Positions 12,236 to 24,300 of a stretch of DNA of 64,000 nt are shown one piece after another. Position 1 is the stretch's first letter; each line of letters opens with the position of its first letter. The notes under the pieces were generated by a model. That model saw only the letters and a program-made list of their open reading frames with translations. It did no database searches and was not told the origin of the DNA. Source of the stretch: Steromphala cineraria (lineage: Eukaryota > Mollusca > Gastropoda > Trochida > Trochidae). The position numbers and the translations under genes were made by a program. The stretch covers positions 76,699,060 to 76,763,059 of the forward strand of contig OU744721.1 in the NCBI GenBank assembly GCA_916613615.1, written 5' to 3'.

Positions 12236-14035
12236 ACGAGAACTTGACTTCAGATGCCATTCCACAAGATGAGCTACAAAGAAGTTAGGCCAGAGAAGAA
12301 CATCCATAAAATATCAACATATTTCAGAAACACAACAAATATATTTTGTTTATTAAAATTTATTGGCTCCAGTATGATACAAATATGTACATTCAACAGA
12401 TAGCAGATGGCATAGGCAACACCTACGGCTCCTGGGACAGCATCTTCTTTGAACTACCTTCTCTGCAAGTACCTGGTACTCTATATAGCAGGAACAATCT
12501 AGGATTAGCACGTGATAGATTTCAATTGAAGTCATTTTAGATCATTGTAACCAGAAGCTAAATATATTGATACATTGTACCTAATTACACAATCTATAAA
12601 CAAGACTTTATAGGGTGATTCCAAGTCAAGAAAATGAATTTGGTGTCGGTATCAAGTTTTAAACTCAAAGTGTTCTCAGCCAGGGAACCAGAGTTTCGAT
12701 TCCTGTTTGTGAAAAAAACTGTTATCTTGTTTATATGATATATGAATGGGTATTGATAAGTCAAGTTAATGTGCCTATATTTAGGATCAGGAGCCTATGT
12801 CTTGACATTACAATAACTTTCCAACTATACTGCATACTACAGTTAGACTTGTTTCTGCTAGTTTGTACCATGGGATGTTGCACTCCCAGACAACATCTTG
12901 TATCTTGCAGAGGGCTAGAGAATAGAGTTATCTCCCTTGATAAATAAGCTCTATCACCTGTTCCAAGCTGTTCTATCCCAAGCCTGTATTCATCTATAGC
13001 CTGTAACCTTTAACTGCTTAGGCCAGAATGCCAGGTAGAAGATTGTTTGCATACATTAGCAGTGGAGTCGCACGGTATAATAACAAATGCATTAGCTTTC
13101 AGAAACAAACATTGACATTAACAAAATAAAATAAAAACAAAAGCAATCAACTTTGAAAACAATCCTTGTTTTGTATGAATTTTCTCCTTCGAGTGGAAAA
13201 GGTTTTTTTCTTACAAAATAATACTCTGACATGGGGAAATTAATAGAATATATATTTTAATTTTAACTCCAAAATATTACTTCAGTCCTTCAAGGCAAGA
13301 CTGTGGGCTCACCAAATGCACATAATATAATAGTTAACGTTAATCTTTAAGAACAAAACAAAAGATTAACTTCAAATCAAAGACATTAAATCATAGAAAC
13401 TTAACCACTTTAAATTCTGTACTGTAATGTTCCCTGTGATCATTATCTGATTGGGCAAATATTCTGATACCTGCATATGACACTTTTTGTAGGGATTTCA
13501 TCTTTATCTTAAATTAATCATTCCAATAATGTGTAAACGGCTATGGCTTACAAGAACAATATTTTAAGATAACATCTATATCAGAGATTGAAAATGACAT
13601 ATATTTTCTGATGTTTATAAGTAAATAGCTTAATCCTTAATCACAACTTTGAATGCAGCCAGGGTTTCCAAAAGGGTTCTGGGTAACAAACACCAAATAA
13701 GCTGATCTAAAAGTCATGCGGATATAATTAAATCATACGGTAGTGAAGAAACTGAAACCAAAGCTATAGTTGAGGATCAATGTAATATGAGAAACACAAA
13801 GATATGAACTCTTAATACATTCTCTTTAATATTGTTTATGAATTATAACATATTGAAATTGTGGAGATACTTGTTTATATAAATGCTTAAGTGGTTGCTT
13901 CGACTTTTGATCCGATTGATAATACAAAATCAGGTCTGGATTAAGAATGGGCCTTATGGCTTGGGAATATCAATAAAGTAAATATCTATGAAATGATTTA
14001 TCCGAAGTTCTCATAAATGATATACACCGTTTTAA
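12236..14035. other. Intergenic, no gene seen
   Basis: AT-rich sequence. Short open frames at 12346-12540 and 12735-12947 have no recognisable features. I found no repeats or RNA genes. It lies between the P450 and the second segmental-duplication copy. Confidence 0.5.
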
Positions 14036-16763
14036 AAAATCTTAATTAAGGAATGGCATTACAACATTAGATGTACATAACAGAGGACTCTACATAACAT
14101 TAACTAACTTTAGAAAGCAGTAGAGAGAATTAAGAAAATTTGATAATACCCTTAAAACAAAACACTAAATGGATATATATTGTACTTCATATTGATAACA
14201 ATTACAATACAAGTCAGTAACTACAAAACACTAAAATGTGTAAATTTTGTAATTTTGAATTCTGTTCAAAAATTATTTTACAAAAATTATAATGGCTACC
14301 ACTTATAAGCACACTGATGAAGAATTTTTACTATATATTTGACAATTAAAGAGTCCTTTTCCTTTTTCAATTCATTGCCAGTTAATTCCATACCAACAAG
14401 TCTAACATTCAATGAAATGACTTCATAGCTGCTAACAGTTAACATCAACAATCAAAATATTTTTCTTCGACAACAATCGAAAGCGAAAGCCATACACTTG
14501 AAACTAATAGTTTAATATAAAAAATACAAACATACAACTTTAACAATGAATGGTATGTTTTAGCAAATCTGCCTATATTATAGACTGCTTACTTAGCTTG
14601 CAAAGAAAGCTGTACGTCATAATAGAATCATCAATTTTCATCTGACAAACTTCTGAAATGACTAAGATGGAAGATAATATATTCAAAATCTTCAATACCG
14701 GTAATTGATAATCTAAATAGTTACATTGAACAAAAACACTGTTAATATCTTCTTAATTAAACAAAGAAGACACATGACCATCTTTTGTTTGGTAAAAAAA
14801 CCTTAACTTTAACCCTTTATCTGCGGGGACTTGACTTATTTGAGGCTACTGCCCAGGGCAAAAAGGTCCAATTCCTCGATATTGCCCTCACTAAGTGGAA
14901 AGGTTATATAGCTACAGTAACAGCTAGTCTTGCCTTTGTGGGTTTAGGAATTCTCACTTCTTGCTTTTGGAAATGATTAGTTTCCATGACAACATGACAA
15001 CTGGAAGGGGGTGCTTAAAATGTGATATATAGTTTTGACAGAAATGTGAGGGGCTGACAAAGGGGAGTGCTGAGATTATACAGCCGTAAAGATCGTGGGC
15101 TGAAACCTGTCCACCACGATTATACTTTCTTACAGTATGAACAGATCTGAGCTACTTCTGCTGTTGCACGATATATTTTCCTTTTCTGCCGTAAAGTTTC
15201 GGATCCAGATTGTTTGAAGGATATTAAATACACTCCTGATAATTGCCATTATAAAGGGTGAATTCCCTTTTCAAAAGGTGATCCCCACTTTAAACATTCC
15301 AATCACAAAGTCATATCAGTTACATCTTGGATTGAAAATAACATTAAATCTTGATATACGTCACCTAAGGATGCACTCCTTTCAACTTAAAATTTCCAAA
15401 CACTGCTCAGAGTTTGTATGGGATTGCTCCCCACAGGGAATTGCTACAGACAATCAAAGATGGCTGTCAAAATCTTCTCTATAGTATTAAAGCAAACGGT
15501 TACGTAATTTTATCTGAAATGACCATAACCTTGTTCCAAAAATACAAAGGTAGTGCAGTGTCTAAATTGTACTTCATGCTCACACACAATATGGCTCAAT
15601 TCAATGAACTTTGACCTTCAGAACAATGAAGGTCAACATTACAGACTTTTTTCATTCATCACAAAATTCAACCAATCACAGATCAAGGAGACTCCATCAA
15701 TACGTAACGTTTTATCACAGGGTACATAGAAAATTAAGCACAATGAAAATGACATGATCACACTCTCCTTTCATAATCTTTTCATACGTCATTACAAAGA
15801 TAAGACTTTAATAGCTCTTTCTAACCTTGAAACTTTAAGTGGACAAGACCTAGAGACTATTAAAGCAACTACACTACAAGATAACAGTTCATTTTATTTT
15901 TCTAAAAGAGGGTTCCTTCCTCATGCAAAGGTTCATACATGACTAAACATGTAAATTCTAAATAAGTACCATACTTAATTTGCTTTTATAGTGATGATTA
16001 AACAAACATACAACTCCTATTAGCTAACTGTGGAAGTAGACTATTGAAGTATTTACTCTGTTAATACACTTTACTTTACTCTAAACATAAAATGTATCGA
16101 GGATCAGTAACATAAGTTACTCTTCAACAAATACAGGAATGTTCACAATAAGAAATATTTGATAATAGCATCATCGGTATAAAGTGAACCAAAGAGTATA
16201 CAGTAAATCATAGAGAACATGAAAGACCATTCTGACAAATTATGCATATGCTTCATTCATAAGAGTATAGTTTTTGCATAAAAAATGTGTATATTTTCTC
16301 ATCAACTTAATTTGACTTGTCAATGGGTCATGTTTTTCTTGCAAAACATTTTGGAAAGTTGATTTATCAATTTCTTCTATCAATTGTGCTACAAACAAAA
16401 ATGTCTGAAATATTTCAATGCTCTTGCTACTTGACATTGTCAGCATTAACTTACAGATATCTTATAAAACATCTATAGTAAATAGCCGTAAATCTGTCAC
16501 CATCAGATTGATTAAGACTAGATTGATTAGTCACAATTTCTCATATTTTACAGTTGTTAATAAGGAAGTAAGTCCAGATAATTTTCACTAAGTCATTGGC
16601 CAATTACTGCATATTTGGTAAAGACACATAATCATACTTTCAAAGTCTTCCTTTAAATGGCATACAAAAGAAAATTTGTGGAAATGAAAAATCAAAAGCT
16701 CAAACAGAAAGTTGATTAAATGTGGTTATCAAAAGTGTTGACAATGTTCTTGAATTTAATCTA

Positions 16764-19760
16764 AAAAATAGAGCCATTGGCTCTGTAGCTCATCAGGCAT
16801 CATATCAAGTTTGCTTTATACAGGCAAGATGAGCTAAAAATGAAACTGATGTTACCTATTGCAATAAAACCTATAAAAAAATTACAAAACAAATGACTTA
16901 TTATTCAACACTTTCTAGATCGCCAATATCAGACAGTGAAAGAAGTCCACACTAAAATATCCAAGGAGAAATTTGCCATAGACTGTCATCTAATGGAGAA
17001 AAATAGGTTTTTAAGATTGTGACCCCTGTGACCCTATTTGGGGTCATGGGGTCACAAAACCTACAGTTTAGAATCCCAATTGGCCAGGGAGTCTACATGC
17101 AGTCTTTCAGCTCAATAGACCTTTAGGAGCTAAAGATGATGATGAAAATAAGTTTTTAAGGTTGTGACCCCTGTGACCCTATTTGGGGTCATGGGGTCAC
17201 GAAATCTACAATTTAGAATCCCCATTGGCCAAGGAGTCTGCACATATAATTTCAGCTCTCTAGACCTTTTGGAACTTGAGAAGAAGATGAAAATAGTTGT
17301 TTAAGGTTGTGACCCCTGTGACCCTATTTGGGGTCACAGGGTCAACAAAGTTACAATTTAGAATCCCCATTGTCCAAGGAGTCTGCACATATCAATATTA
17401 ACTCTCTAGACCTTTTGGAACTGGAGAAGAAGCTGAGAATTGGTTTTTAAGGTTGTGACCCCTGTGACCCTATTTGGGGTCATGGGGTCGCGAAATCTAC
17501 AATTAAGAATCTCGATTAGCCAAGGAGTCTGCACATATCGTTTTCAACTCTATAGTCCTTTAAGTACTGGAGAAGAAGATGAAAATAGGTTTTTAAGGTT
17601 GTGACCCCTGTGACCCTATTTGGGGTCACAGGTTCACCAAAGTTACAAATTTGAATCCCCATTGTCCAAGGAGTCTGCAAATATCACTTTCAACTCTCTA
17701 GTCCTTTTAGAACTGGAGAAGAAGATGAAAATAGGTTTTTATGATTGTGACCCCTGTGACCCTATTTGGGGTCACAGGTTCACCAAAGTTACAAATAAGA
17801 ATCCCCATTGACCAAGGAGTCTGCACATATCACTTTCAACTCTCTAGTCCTTTTAGAACTGGAGAAGAAGATGAAAATAGGTTTTTCAGGTTGTGACCCC
17901 TGTGACCCTATTTGGGGTCATGGGGTCACGAAATCTACAATTTAGAATCCCCATTGGCCAAGGAGTCTGCACATATAATGTTTAACTCTCTACTCCTTTT
18001 GGAACTGGAGAAGAAGATGAAAATAGGTATTTAAGATTGTGACCCCTGTGACCCTATTTGGGATCACAGGGTCACCAAAGTTACAAATTAGAATCCCCAT
18101 TGGCCAAGGAGTCTGCACATATCATTTTTAACTCTCTAGTCCTTTTAGAACTGGAGAAGAAGATGAAAATAGGTTTTTAAAGTTGTGACCCCTGTGACCC
18201 TATTTGGGGTCACAGGGTCACCAAAGTTACAAATTTGAATCTCCATTGTCCAAGGAGTCTGCACATATAATTTTTAACTCTCTACTCCATTTGGAACTGG
18301 AGAAGAAGATGAAAATAGGTATTTAAGGTTGTGACCCCTGTGACCCTATTTGGGATCACAGGGTCACCAAAGTTACAAATTTCAATCCCCATTGTCCAAG
18401 GAGTCTGCAAATATCACTTTCAACTCTCTAGTCCTTTTAGAACTGGAGAAGAAGATGAAAATAGGTTTTTATGATTGTGACCCCTGTGACCCTATTTGGG
18501 GTCACAGGTTCACCAAAGTTACAAATAAGAATCCCCATTGACCAAGGAGTCTGCACATATCACTTTCAACTCTCTAGTCCTTTTAGAACTGGAGAAGAAG
18601 ATGAAAATAGGTTTTTAAGGTTGTGACCCCTGTGACCCTATTTGGGGTCATGGGGTCACGAAATCTACAATTTAGAATCCCCATTGGCCAAGGAGTCTGC
18701 ACATATAATGTTTAACTCTCTACTCCTTTTGGAACTGGAGAAGAAGATGAAAATAGGTATTTAAGATTGTGACCCCTGTGACCCTATTTGGGATCACAGG
18801 GTCACCAAAGTTACAAATTAGAATCCCCATTGGCCAAGGAGTCTGCAAATATCACTTTCAACTCTCTAGTCCTTTTAGAACTGAAGAAGAAGATGAAAAT
18901 AGGTTTTTATGATTGTGACCCCTGTGACCCTATTTGGGGTCACAGGTTCACCAAAGTTACAAATAAGAATCCCCATTGACCAAGGAGTCTGCACATATCA
19001 CTTTCAACTCTCTAGTCCTTTTAGAACTGGAGAAGAAGATGAAAATAGGTTTTTCAGGTTGTGACCCCTGTGACCCTATTTGGGGTCATGGGGTCACGAA
19101 ATCTACAATTTAGAATCCCCATTGGCCAAGGAGTCTGCACATATAATGTTTAACTCTCTACTCCTTTTGGAACTGGAGAAGAAGATGAAAATAGGTTTTT
19201 AAAGTTGTGACCCCTGTGACCCTATTTGGGGTCACAGGGTCACCAAAGTTACAAATTTGAATCTCCATTGTCCAAGGAGTCTGCACATATAATTTTTAAC
19301 TCTCTACTCCTTTTGGAACTGGAGAAGAAGATGAAAATAGGTTTTTAAGGTTGTGACCCCTGTGACCCTATTTGGGATCACAGGGTCACCAAAGTTACAA
19401 ATTAGAATCCCCATTGGCCAAGGAGTCTGCACATATCATTTTTAACTCTCTAGTCCTTCTGGAACTGGAGAAGAAGATGAAAATAGGTTTTTAAAGTTGT
19501 GACCCCTGTGACCCTATTTGGGGTCACAGGGTCACCAAAGTTACAAATTAGAATCTCCATATGCTAAGGTACTTGTACACAAAATTTCAGCTCTCTTATG
19601 TGTATGGTTCATGAGGAGAAGTCGAAAGTGTCAAAAGTTTACGGACGGACGACGGACGACGGACGACGGACGACGGACGACGGACGACGGACGGACGGAC
19701 GCCGGACGATGGGCCATGCCATAAGCCCATCTGGACTTTCAGTCCTGATGAGCTAAAAAT
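16764..19760 (+). mobile_element. Minisatellite-core transposon, full-length copy
   Basis: The element runs 16770-19754 and is flanked by AAAAAT on both sides (16764-16769, 19755-19760). The empty site in the duplicated locus (about 3487-3502) has a single copy of that A-tract. It starts AGAGCCATTGGCTCTGTAGC and ends CCTGATGAGCT; AGCTCATCAGG at the start is the inverse of the end. The interior is 18 units of 145-146 bp followed by an ACGG run. There is no coding capacity. A superfamily cannot be assigned by eye. Confidence 0.88.
17019..19560 (+). repeat. 146-bp minisatellite array, 18 units, with 438-bp higher-order period
   Basis: The word GTGACCCCTGTGACC starts at about 17019, 17164, 17309, 17455, 17601 and so on every 145-146 bp to 19499. 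Variant units recur at 438 bp (3 units) and 730 bp (5 units), showing higher-order amplification. Each unit holds an imperfect palindrome, GTGACCCCTGTGACC / GGGGTCACAGGGTCAC, and the words CCAAGGAGTCTGCACATAT and CTGGAGAAGAAGATGAAAAT. Repeated 63-residue ORFs at 17620, 18350 and 18788 are simply this unit translated. Confidence 0.93.
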
Positions 19761-20028
19761 ACATAACTGATGAATAAAAGACAACACAAACCATATAAAA
19801 ACAAACTCTTTGCTGAGTCTCTTCAAAATGAATGGTAAAGAGAAAAACTAAAATATGAAACAGACTTTTTGAAATATGTAAAGAAACAACAAATAATACA
19901 TTCCGTGATTCGAAAACATGAATGAATATTATTGAAAATAGCTGCTACTTTCATTCCAATAAAGCAAAGTAAAACATTACAAGAGCAATATTGAAATCAA
20001 CACTTCTCTCCTGGGAACATAGACAGAA

Positions 20029-21249
20029 ATTATATAGGCACTTCTCCAGTGGTTTCAGACAGAAAAACAACACAAACTTCTGGTTTCAAACACTGACAAA
20101 TGGTTTCATGACTTCTCAAATAATGCAAATCTTTCCAATTTGTAAACACTCTTGTTATCTTCTCAAGAAGTTAATAATGCAAATATTTGCACATCAAACA
20201 CGGCAATTGATTCAGTAGTGACATACTATACATTCCTTGCCACTTTTCATATCTGTTAATGGCAATAATGTTTGCAGTTATTTAAGTGCAAACCTTCATT
20301 AAGTGCCTTTGAAACAGATATCCATACCTTTTTCAGACCCATGCAAATAATTTCAGTCTCAAACCCCTAAATTTACTGCAAAGTTTGCATGCAGATTCAA
20401 ACCATATGTCCTCTTTCCATTTAGTGCAAATCACCCTGTTTCTGTAAGAGCAAATAATTGCATAATGATTATGGACATTTTTGCAGTAATGTATCAGTTC
20501 TTGGTGCAAACCTTTGCAATGATGGCAATTCTTCTCTTATTCTGTGTGCAAATGTTTGCATTATGCAAACCTTTAACCAACTTTGAACAAACCAGTGATA
20601 TGTATGGTTTATACATGCGTAACAATGGAATTACACTCATAAATATACACAGAAGCATGTGATAGGATGAAGCGATGAAGGATAAAGGATTGAACTGGAT
20701 TTTCTTCAAGCGTGTCTTATTGGAGACAAAACATAATCAAGAACTGATCAACTTTCTCAAATCAATCTCCAAAATTCAATCTCTCGTAACAGCTCCAAAT
20801 CTTTCATTGTGGCTCCAACTCATCAACTATTTTTTCATCCCTTTAGTAGGAACCATACATCCCTTTACAACTGCAAGCGTACAAATCTCAGTCACGCTTA
20901 AGCTCTTAACTGGACAGAAAGCGAACTAAAACTAGTTACAAATTCATGAAAGAAAACTTAAAACTAATAAATTGAAATTTCATAAAAGAATTTTTGGTTC
21001 AAATTTGTATTTTTTCATTGCACAACATATATCACTATTGAAGGATAGGATCAAACAGAATGGCGTAATAACTTCTAATAACACATAAGACTGGTAGAGT
21101 TATCTTCCTTGACTGCTGGGATAAGGCCAATAGCACCTGTCTACAAGATGTGTGGAACAAAACAATCAGTCAGTCCATGGATCAGTTGATTGGATAAGGG
21201 TTAGGCTTGCTCGACCTATGGAATCGCTTGATCATCGCCATGGTTGGTA
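20029..21249. other. CCDC6 downstream / possible 3' UTR
   Basis: No gene is seen. On the minus strand this immediately follows the CCDC6 stop codon and probably contains its 3' UTR, though I found no strong AATAAA signal in it. From about 20105 to 20575 the sequence is unusually rich in GCAAAT/TTTGCA words, including the palindrome GCAAATATTTGC. Confidence 0.45.
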
Positions 21250-21321
21250 TCATGTCTTGTCGTTCTTCTCGCTCCGCATTGCGTTTGGTTTTGCAAATTT
21301 TTCGGGGCTCGGCCTGGGTTT
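21250..21321 (-). CDS. CCDC6: CCDC6 exon 9 (stop codon)
   Basis: 24 codons from a TTTTTCACAG acceptor: [20 protein letters not shown], then DKT and TGA (21252-21250). [10 protein letters not shown] matches the vertebrate CCDC6 C-terminal RPSP...SPDKFKRP motif, which supports this otherwise tiny exon. Confidence 0.87.
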   Translation of the reverse strand, partial: KPRPSPEKFAKPNAMRSEKNDKT

Positions 21322-24300
21322 CTGTGAAAAAGATATAGATTAATTACCACTGAGAAATAATTTGAAATAACCTACACTACTGTCTATTATAACCATTACT
21401 GCCATTTGTCAGTTACCTTTCTATTTACACTTTCAAGTTAGAGCAGAGCACACTGAGGAACTTGCACAAAGTGACAAAGGCAGTGAGGTTTTAATTAGCC
21501 AATCATGAAGGCATGACTGGTTATGTCTCATGGGGGAATATGACATAACATTTCATGGAAACTTAATTCTTCCGTAAAATAAAAACATTTTCAAACTTCA
21601 GAAAAATGCATTCTTCTGTATAATAGGAATATTGTAACATTTATCTTGTAATCTAAATCAATGCACACTGCATATTGCAATGAGACATGATATAATGCAT
21701 TAAATTTCAAGATGACTTTTAAGATGCTTGTTATATAAATATAAGAACATGCACGAACACCTCTATCGAATCCTCATGCAAGGTTTTCTTGTCAAAGTTT
21801 CAATTTGATGGAAAAAACAACAAAATGAGCTGTAACAAATAAAACAATGGAGAAAAATAATTTTGCCCATAGAATTTGACAAAATCCAATGAAATAATTC
21901 ATAAAATCAAATCAATTAAACAAAAACAAAAACAATCAAAATACCCATGATACAACACAGTACAAAGCAGCAGCAACATGTCCGATGCTGAAGCTCCGTG
22001 GTCTATGATGATGAACTGAATGACTCACATGAAGGTTGGGATTAGCCAATGGCATGCTGGAGAAGACGGGCGGTGAAGTGCCGGGGAGGAACACTCCCAT
22101 CCCGGACCCACCAGGCCCACCGGCTGATTGGCCGGGCTGGAGTCCAGGGGCGTGGCCGGGTGGATGGGAGGGAGGATGGAAGGGCTGGCTCGTTAAGCTG
22201 CGGCGCATCGGACTTGGGGGGCTTTTAGCTACGAACGGCAGACCTGGCAGCAAAACAACACGGTGAGTGAGATGAGGTGCGTGATCATGACGTCTGATTA
22301 TGCAGATGCAGCGTGTGTTATAAGCTTGAAATGAAGCAAGGCTGAAGCTAAATCATGTCAATGTATGAGCAAGATAAACAATGGTCTTTCGGTACTGGGA
22401 TAGTCCAAAATAAAGATGATTTTTTTAAATAGATCATCATGAACGGAATATTGGAACAAAGCAAATACATCAAGAATTCAACACTGTACCAAAAGCACTG
22501 GAAAATGTTACTCCATTTCTATGTGCTTGTGTAGGATTTATTTCAAACACTGTTAAAATTGGTCTTAAGATAGTTAGGAGAATATAGACATTCAATTGGT
22601 CTTAGAGACATCCTTGACAACAGCCAGCGCACAGTTTCCTTAGAAAACTTTATTATTTGTTCAATATTGAAATGTGCAGACATATTTTAGTGGTTTATTT
22701 TCAAGAATCATATCTAGTTAACCCTTTCATCCCTGCAGGTTAAAGATCTAGCTCAAAAACATTTCTCATTGCTCACTTCTAAGGGATTAACAAAGGATAT
22801 CATAAAGGAAGCCATGACAGATATTCTATAAACAGCAGGTAAAGAATAAACAATGAACAAAGACATGCATAATTCAACTCTTTATGTTGAGACATCAAGA
22901 AGCATGCACAAGTAGGTCATGAGATACAGTGTACCCTCTTCTTCCTTGAATTGCATTTAAGTAGATGAAGCTACAAGATCTTTTATGGATACATAATTTT
23001 CGCATTCTCATGTAGGCAACGATTCAACATAGATATTTGCTTGATAATAACAGTAGTATGTATGTCGAAACGTTGCCTACAAAAGAATAAAGAAGTTGTC
23101 TATCCGTACAAAATATCTGTAGTTCCTTACAGTATTCTTGCCTTGATTAAAACATGAATAACAAGTATTTGTCACAAAGGTGACAAGATCCCCCGCCGCA
23201 AATTGTTGTTTACAACAAAAAGCGGGACGGACATACGGACGGACGTACGGAGCGGAATACTATGTCTCCCGTGAAGACGCAAGGTTAATGGGTTCATGAG
23301 ATATGGCGCTAACAACATTTTCAAAACTGGTCAAAGTCTCGCCGTGACCTTGAAAATGAGGTCAAGGTCACCGAAAGCTTTTCAGGTCTGCGTATTCCCC
23401 AGATGAAGATTATTACCAAGTTTGAAGATTCTAGGTTGAGAGGTTCATTAGATATCGCGCTAACAAGAAGCGGGACGGATGTACGGACGTACAGAGCTGA
23501 ATACTATATCCCCCGCTTCCCGCTAAACGCGCGGCGGGGGATAACTAGATCATTCAGGTAAACATACTTTCAAATGACCATTTGGAGATTTGTAACTGCA
23601 AGTTGGATTTGCTTTCAGATGATTAAGCTTCATCATAAGATAATGACAAATGTTTAGATTGTGTTTCAAAAGGTTGTTGAAGAAATTCTAAAACACCTAT
23701 AAAATCAGTGAAAGTACAAAACATGCTTATCAAGCCAAACTCTCAAAAACAAATGTCATAAGATTACACAAACCTTTCATCCACAAAACCCTTATCTTGT
23801 GCAGCTTTTTAGTGTAACACTAAGGTGATCATGGAAATTATACTATCAGTCTGACTAATGAATATCATAATTATTAATGATTGAGACAAATTCACAGGAA
23901 TGGAAGAGCGATCTGCTAAACCACGCATCTGCAGTTAATATTCATTCTCTCCCAGTAACTTCTGATCAACCTCTGTTGAAAAAAGAACAGTTCTCTGGTA
24001 ACATGAGAGAAACTGATTGGATGCAATCAAAGTCAGTTGAGCAATCAGCGATGCTGATCAAAAAGAAATTAATTTTAAAAGCCCCCGTAAAATTAATCAT
24101 GCTCCATGAAAGCAAAAACTTATCCCAAATATGCACTTTGCGCTTTGAATCTTCAGTTATACAATTTTGGAACCAATCATGGCCCCTGTGACAACACTCA
24201 TGCTTTTAATTTGAGAGGTGTTTACATTGGCTTAATTTATCACTGACCTGGTGAGATGGGTCTGTTTGATGTGTTAGTTGAGGCATATGGTATTGGACTA

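Larger units (their letters stand above)
14036..20028 (+). repeat. Segmental duplication, copy 2 (with transposon insertion)
   Basis: This repeats 767-3765 in direct orientation. The matching blocks are 14036-16769 and 19755-20028, separated by the 3.0-kb minisatellite transposon. Copy 1 keeps the uninterrupted sequence at about 3487-3502. Copy 2 lies 1.2 kb beyond the CCDC6 stop codon, so part of it could be CCDC6 downstream sequence; I cannot prove this. Confidence 0.85.

Noticed and set aside
17620..18979. Three similar 63-residue ORFs
   Set aside because: Translation of the 146-bp satellite unit; similarity comes from tandem DNA repetition and not from protein conservation.
16770..19754. 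CRISPR-like regular repeats
   Set aside because: Units are contiguous 146-bp satellites without unique spacers, in an animal genome.
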